The position numbers and the translations under genes were made by a program. From Discostella pseudostelligera (lineage: Eukaryota; Bacillariophyta; Thalassiosirophyceae; Thalassiosirales; Thalassiosiraceae): a DNA stretch of 54,894 nt. The first letter of the stretch is position 1. Every line of letters starts with the position of its first letter. Of this stretch, positions 50,701 to 54,894 are shown in pieces. The stretch covers positions 1-54,894 of the forward strand of contig JALLBK010000051.1 in NCBI GenBank assembly GCA_036940085.1, given 5' to 3'. The notes beneath the pieces are model-generated. The model was not told the DNA's origin, made no database searches, and saw nothing but the letters and a program-made list of their open reading frames with translations.

Positions 50701-52210
50701 CAATCTTCTGATCACCGAACAACCGACCCGAATCTACATCGCCATTGCACGATGACAAGAATAATTTGTTCTGATTATCAGCAACAATCTGCGAGACAAT
50801 TGAATCGGTCAGCATTACGCTCTTGTTACCACCTCCTCCGTTCGATGTTGACCCTCCCTCGGTGGAGTGGTACGCTGCCGTGAGAAGACGGCTCATTGGT
50901 GGTTTGTAGGATCGGGCGTTGAGGGGACTGCGGTGGTAGTTGAAGCCGCTCGTTGCCATGGCCGATCGTCGCGAGGACAGGGTTGGTGCCGCAGTTGATC
51001 GACGTTGTGCCGATGCCGTCAAGAGGGCATTAGGAGCGGTGGTGGTGGTAGTAGCACGAAGCGATCCCCGTTCCCCCATTCCTCCTGTGGCTGCTGCAGA
51101 AGTCAATCTCGTTCCCCCCACCTTTCTCAACCCCGGGGTGGATCCGGCAGTGGAATGACCAAGTCTCTGTTGCATTGACATCGATGTAGACGAAGACGAC
51201 GATGCAAATTTGCCAGCAGGAGTGCCCCTGCGCCCATGCACATTACGGAACTGAACGGGAGATTTGCTATACTGTTGCTGCTGCATTTGTCCACCATTGC
51301 TCCCAATCTGAAACGTCGGAATAGTGGAATCGTCGTTGGTCATGCTGGCGGCAAACTGGTGGTACGGCGACGACTGCATGGCAGCAGCAGCACCACGAGA
51401 ATCATCCCCGCCGTCGAAGATACGAACCCGCTTCTTCACTGGCAACTCGGATGGATTCGACACTGCATTTGTAACACTGCCCCCCTGAACCAAGGACTGT
51501 TGCTGCTGTTGTTGCTGTTGCAGTTGGTACTGCTGCTGCAGTGATGGTTGCACTGACTGCTGAACCCGTAACACCGATGACCCCCCTCCTCGTCCTTGCT
51601 GCTGTTGCGACGGTGGTGTTGGCACTCCCAAAAATGACACATTCCTCCTCTCATTGTTATCACCACCTGTCGGACCACCACCACTACCATCAAACTTGGC
51701 CTCCAAATTGAGTTTGCCCAACTTGGTCCCCGATGTCTTGACGCCATCGCTCATGTAGCCACTCGATTTCCCCCCCTCGACGATGTCGTCTTCGTTGTTA
51801 TTGTCAAATGCCCCGACACCCCCCACGTGAGTAGTCTCGGCAGCAGGAGAGTCGTCCGTCTGATTGACCAATCGTTTAATGGCACTCCCACTCATCTCAT
51901 CCAACGATGTGCGCGATCGCTTATTACTACTCGATCTTGATCTCCAGGGGGTTAATGACATGACAAGCCGGGTGATGCCCCACCCACCCCCGCCATCACC
52001 ACTGCTGTCACTGCCACCACCACCACTACCGCTACCCGATGACTCTGGATGAAGAAGTTCGGAAGCTGAACGTTTCTTACTGGAGGATGCCGAATATGGA
52101 TTTTGTTGATGTTGGTGCTGTTCGGGAGTGTGAAAGGCGGGCGACTTGCCATCGTCGCCGCCAACACCGCCGCTGCTGAAATTATCGTTGGGGGTGTAGT
52201 GGCCGTCCAT
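47737..52210 (-). CDS. FG-repeat nucleoporin with two RanBP2 zinc fingers (Nup153/Nup1 type)
   Basis: Single exon, 1466 aa if the duplication at the N (48763) is removed. FG nucleoporins line the nuclear pore and bind transport receptors. Residues about 40-75 have a basic patch around GITRLVMSLTPW, which could be an amphipathic membrane helix. The middle is Ser/Gln-rich with poly-Gln. Two RanBP2-type fingers follow (W-x-C-x2-C-x10-C-x2-C): PGEWNCDVC...CLAC near 800 and PGEWKCGTC...CGDC near 907. Then come many FSFG/GFGS repeats, and a basic end GTARRIIKAKRPNM resembling the C-termini of Nup153, yeast Nup1 and plant Nup136. As written, the frame breaks at 48763 because 72 bp occur twice around the N; skipping one copy and the N restores the frame. 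Confidence 0.88.
48691..48835. repeat. 72-bp exact direct duplication flanking an N (assembly join)
   Basis: Bases 48691-48762 and 48764-48835 are identical, with a single N between. The extra 73 bp shift the frame of the nucleoporin. This is the pattern left when two overlapping contig ends are scaffolded without being merged. Confidence 0.93.
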
Positions 52211-52627
52211 AATTTCATATTCGACGAATGATGATGTGCTGAAACTCGAAGTCTTATTGGTGAGGGGAAGTCAATGCCGCACGTCGTACTAGCACGATGT
52301 GGCGGACGTCATTGTCGTTTGTGTGGGACAAGCTCGTTGTTGTTTTTGGTGTTGGTGGTTGCCGTGGAGTCTGTCTGGCGTCAGGAAAGGTGGAAGGACA
52401 GACGCCAGTCGGTGCTTTGCTTCCACCTGGAGACAGCGAAGACACAAGTCAATACGACCGTCATCTACCGTCATCATCGAATTCATTTCAAGATGTGGGT
52501 AGATAATTGGTAGGAGTAGGAGAGTGATAAGCAGAGAGTGATACTACAATTCAGTGGTGGTAAATTCATTTATTTCATAAACTCGAAGAGATTGCCATTA
52601 GAGTCCCTCCGTGCCAGATTCATTCGT
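52211..52627. other. Intergenic region between nucleoporin and USP14
   Basis: 417 bp upstream of the nucleoporin gene (-) and behind the USP14 stop (-). No E2F-like or CACGTG word and no convincing gene. Short overlapping frames on both strands here look like chance. Confidence 0.4.
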
Positions 52628-54415
52628 TTACTTCTTCGCTCGGTAAAAGTTCAGATAACTCATGTGCCAATCTCCACCCCCCTTCAACTTTAGAATATCC
52701 TCCGTCTTACAGGGACTGACCTCATCATCATCAAAGACGAACCAATCATCATTATCTTCATCGGTGTCGGCAATCTTCTCTCGCTTGCTATTGTCGTTGC
52801 TGCTGCTGCTGCTGCTGACAGTGGTGGTGTTCCGATTGTCGGCCTTGACCCAACCCATATAATGCCCACCATCGGCATCTCGGCCCTTATGGGTAACCAC
52901 GGCGAATAATTCGTACAGACCACGAAAGTCATTGGGTAATCCTGGACCGACGGGAGGTGGTTGTTCCGGCTCGATGCTCATGGCAAGTGCTGCCTTGAGA
53001 TCTTCGTCGAGTTCCTCCTCCTCTTCCACTGCCTCTTCTGTATCCATGGTGGCGGCAGCAGCGGTGGTGGCAGTAGAATCCGCATTCTCATCCTTCTTAC
53101 TGTCGTCACCCTCCTCCCCCTTCAACCTCTTCACTACCCGATCCTCCTCCTCCTGTCGAGCTTTATCCCGTGCCACCTTCAACACTTTCTTCACATCGTC
53201 GGTACAAAAGTCATAGACATCCAACACACTCTGAAATCCCACCGGTTTCATAACCTTACACTTTACACCGGCATGATCTTGCGAATCGGGAGTGGCCTTC
53301 CAATAGAATCGTCCAAATTGTACAACGAGATAGGGAGGTAGACGGGCAATGCGCTGAGTACGTGTCCATTGTGCATTTCTCCCCAAGGCATCGGAGTACT
53401 TTTCCAACTTTCCAGTTAGAGAGAGTTGAATACCCTCGAGAACGTGGGTAATATTCACTTGGGAGGATGCATCGGATCCACCCTGAATGTTGCACACGAG
53501 CTTTCGATGGAGATCGTAGGAGGTTACCGGTGGCTCGACTAGTGGATGCTCATCCGTTTCCATAGTTGAATCAGCAGTAGCAGTGGCGGCAGTTGCAGTA
53601 GTAGAAAGCTCATCACAAGTCAACGTCTCCTCCATCTTCAAACCAAACACGGCATCAATCAAATTCCCCGCCCCATTCAACTCCTCCTCCCCGCATTTTA
53701 CACCATGAAATGCCGCCTCAATCAATTGATTGCCACGCAATTCATTGGCCGCCACACCCATGACACTGGAATAAAATTCTTCGGCATCTTGTTGCATCGG
53801 TGCTCCATTCGGGCCGGTTTGGGCCATTTGAGGAAAGGCCATTTTGGTGGCCATGACAAGATTTTGTGGAGAGACTGCCGAGGGTGTTCGGTCGAGGGTG
53901 TCCAATGTCGACAAGAGAGATTTGAGTAGCAATGCATGAATTTGACCTTGATGTTGTTGTTGCTGCTGCGATGTTGAGGGGGTGTAATGCTTCAGTCCAT
54001 CGCGTAGAGGTGGAATAACACGAAGACACTGCGTAACGCTATTTAAATAACACGTATTGCCAAGGTTGATAAGACCACTGGGTTCAATCATCTTGGCCGC
54101 CTCCTCGGGGGGTAAATCTTCAATGAAGACGACCTTTTGGGCTGGTTCCACGGGAAGAGTCGCCGATCCCATCATTAACATTTGAATTGGTGGAGATATG
54201 TCTGATAGATTCAACGATGTTAGATCGTCGGTGTCCTTGAGCACACCCTTCCACAATCCCTTGGATTTGGGCATGACCTTCATGCGTTCCATGGGCACAC
54301 CGGTACGGTGTTGGAGCTCCAATTTGAGACCGGAGACACCCGCCGATGGATCCATTTGGAGTTCGATGGACTCTTTGCCCCATGTTACGTTCACAGCATA
54401 GAATTTCGTCGTCAT
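52628..54415 (-). CDS. USP14: Ubiquitin carboxyl-terminal hydrolase USP14/Ubp6
   Basis: Single exon, 595 aa (human 494). USP14/Ubp6 docks on the 19S proteasome through its ubiquitin-like domain and trims ubiquitin from substrates. The N-terminal UBL (about 1-85) includes VTWGKESIELQMDPSAG, LKLELQHRTGV and MPKSKGLWKGVL. The Cys box is GLINLGNTCYLNSVTQCLR, with catalytic Cys122 (human Cys114). The QQDAEEFYS segment is typical. The His box is HKGRDADGGHYMGWVKA, and the protein ends YLNFYRAKK. Extra length comes from acidic and Ala/Thr-rich insertions in the catalytic domain (near EEEEELDEDLKAALAMS) and a Ser/Asn-rich loop near the end. The EDLKAALAMS segment looks like a ubiquitin-interacting motif, not usual in USP14. 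Confidence 0.93.
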   Translation of the reverse strand: MTTKFYAVNVTWGKESIELQMDPSAGVSGLKLELQHRTGVPMERMKVMPKSKGLWKGVLKDTDDLTSLNLSDISPPIQMLMMGSATLPVEPAQKVVFIEDLPPEEAAKMIEPSGLINLGNTCYLNSVTQCLRVIPPLRDGLKHYTPSTSQQQQQHQGQIHALLLKSLLSTLDTLDRTPSAVSPQNLVMATKMAFPQMAQTGPNGAPMQQDAEEFYSSVMGVAANELRGNQLIEAAFHGVKCGEEELNGAGNLIDAVFGLKMEETLTCDELSTTATAATATADSTMETDEHPLVEPPVTSYDLHRKLVCNIQGGSDASSQVNITHVLEGIQLSLTGKLEKYSDALGRNAQWTRTQRIARLPPYLVVQFGRFYWKATPDSQDHAGVKCKVMKPVGFQSVLDVYDFCTDDVKKVLKVARDKARQEEEDRVVKRLKGEEGDDSKKDENADSTATTAAAATMDTEEAVEEEEELDEDLKAALAMSIEPEQPPPVGPGLPNDFRGLYELFAVVTHKGRDADGGHYMGWVKADNRNTTTVSSSSSSNDNSKREKIADTDEDNDDWFVFDDDEVSPCKTEDILKLKGGGDWHMSYLNFYRAKK

Positions 54416-54894
54416 TGTGGAGAATCGTTTATTTGGCTATCAGTATGAACCTCTTCCGCCCGGTGTACCGACGGTATTATGATCATTGGTAATGGTAATC
54501 AGTATCAGTAATCAAGATTATGGTCGGTGTCGGTGGTGGCGTGGCAGTGGCGGTGTTATTGGTGAAGACACGAGAGTACGGCACTCTTAGCGATACTGTC
54601 TTCGGTGAATGTGTAGAAACAATCGCTGAAGCAACTCATGGATCGTGTCTTGACCAGTTGCTCTTTCGAGAGGATTCGTTGAGCTTCGGGACTTCAGGAA
54701 AGTGTTTGGTCATTGGTTAGGCCCTTCCTTACAATGACCACAGACACAGACACTGGAACGTATGTGACGTGTGAAAATAGATAGTCTCCGTCCTTAGGGC
54801 CGTTCTTAGCGCCCACTAAACACAAACATGAAAACATGAGTTCCCGATAGATTTTCATTGTTTTCGTGTTTTCGGTTCCTAGCGCAATTCTCAG
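54416..54894. other. Upstream region of USP14 to window end
   Basis: 479 bp. An ATG-led plus frame of 66 codons at 54520-54720 (MVGVGGGVAVAVLLVKTREY) has no feature I can support. The last 100 bp hold no motif I recognise. The next gene is presumably outside the window. Confidence 0.35.

Overview
This window looks like a nuclear contig of a photosynthetic stramenopile, most likely a centric diatom related to Thalassiosira, Skeletonema or Cyclotella. Four things support that. Genes are compact, on both strands, and have none to a few short GT-AG introns, mostly about 75-150 nt. Several precursors begin with a signal peptide followed by an A|F plastid-import site (ApaG protein GTA|FSP, leucyl-tRNA synthetase AAA|FRAP, FKBP SEA|FLS). 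The content is typically diatom, for example an EF-hand isocitrate dehydrogenase. A centriole protein of the FOR20 type fits a lineage that still makes flagellated gametes, as centric diatoms do. I see no rRNA, tRNA, CRISPR array or intact transposon. Two single N characters (15775 and 48763) mark draft joins; the one at 48763 is flanked by a 72-bp exact duplication that breaks a nucleoporin gene.

Layout. 1-1283: no solid gene. 1284-9132: a Na+/H+ exchanger (-) and a tandem pair of trypsin-like proteases (+), the second with a stalk and hydrophobic tail. 10072-17263: a plastid protein with two ApaG domains (+), a thylakoid-lumen FKBP isomerase (-), a GAPDH (-) and an unrecognised secreted protein (+). 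18127-20631: an intracellular protein built of twelve exact-period 54-residue repeats (+). 20907-28625: a membrane-anchored purple acid phosphatase-like enzyme (-), eIF3g (-) head-to-head with a FYVE-SYLF protein (+), then CSN4 (+). 28699-33011: an ABCG transporter (-) head-to-head with SKP1 (+). 33571-39075: an unrecognised protein behind a four-copy 15-bp element (+), a DUF1995-like protein (-), and a plastid NFACT-R protein (+). 39782-46953: PP1 phosphatase (+), EF-hand isocitrate dehydrogenase (-), organellar leucyl-tRNA synthetase (+). 47183-54415: FOR20 (+), an FG nucleoporin of Nup153/Nup1 type (-) and USP14/Ubp6 (-).

How they fit together. This is mostly housekeeping content and not a co-transcribed system. 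Ubiquitin and proteasome control is well represented (SKP1, CSN4, USP14). Several products act in the plastid or mitochondrion (ApaG protein, FKBP, LeuRS, NFACT-R, IDH, probably the DUF1995 protein). Many neighbours are head-to-head pairs with 300-700 bp of shared upstream DNA. These intervals repeatedly carry E2F-like TTTTGGCGGGA sites and CACGTG boxes, the most striking regulatory pattern here. The best candidates for undescribed biology are the 12 x 54-residue repeat protein, the gene behind the 15-bp element array, the stand-alone plastid NFACT-R protein and the tandem-ApaG plastid protein.
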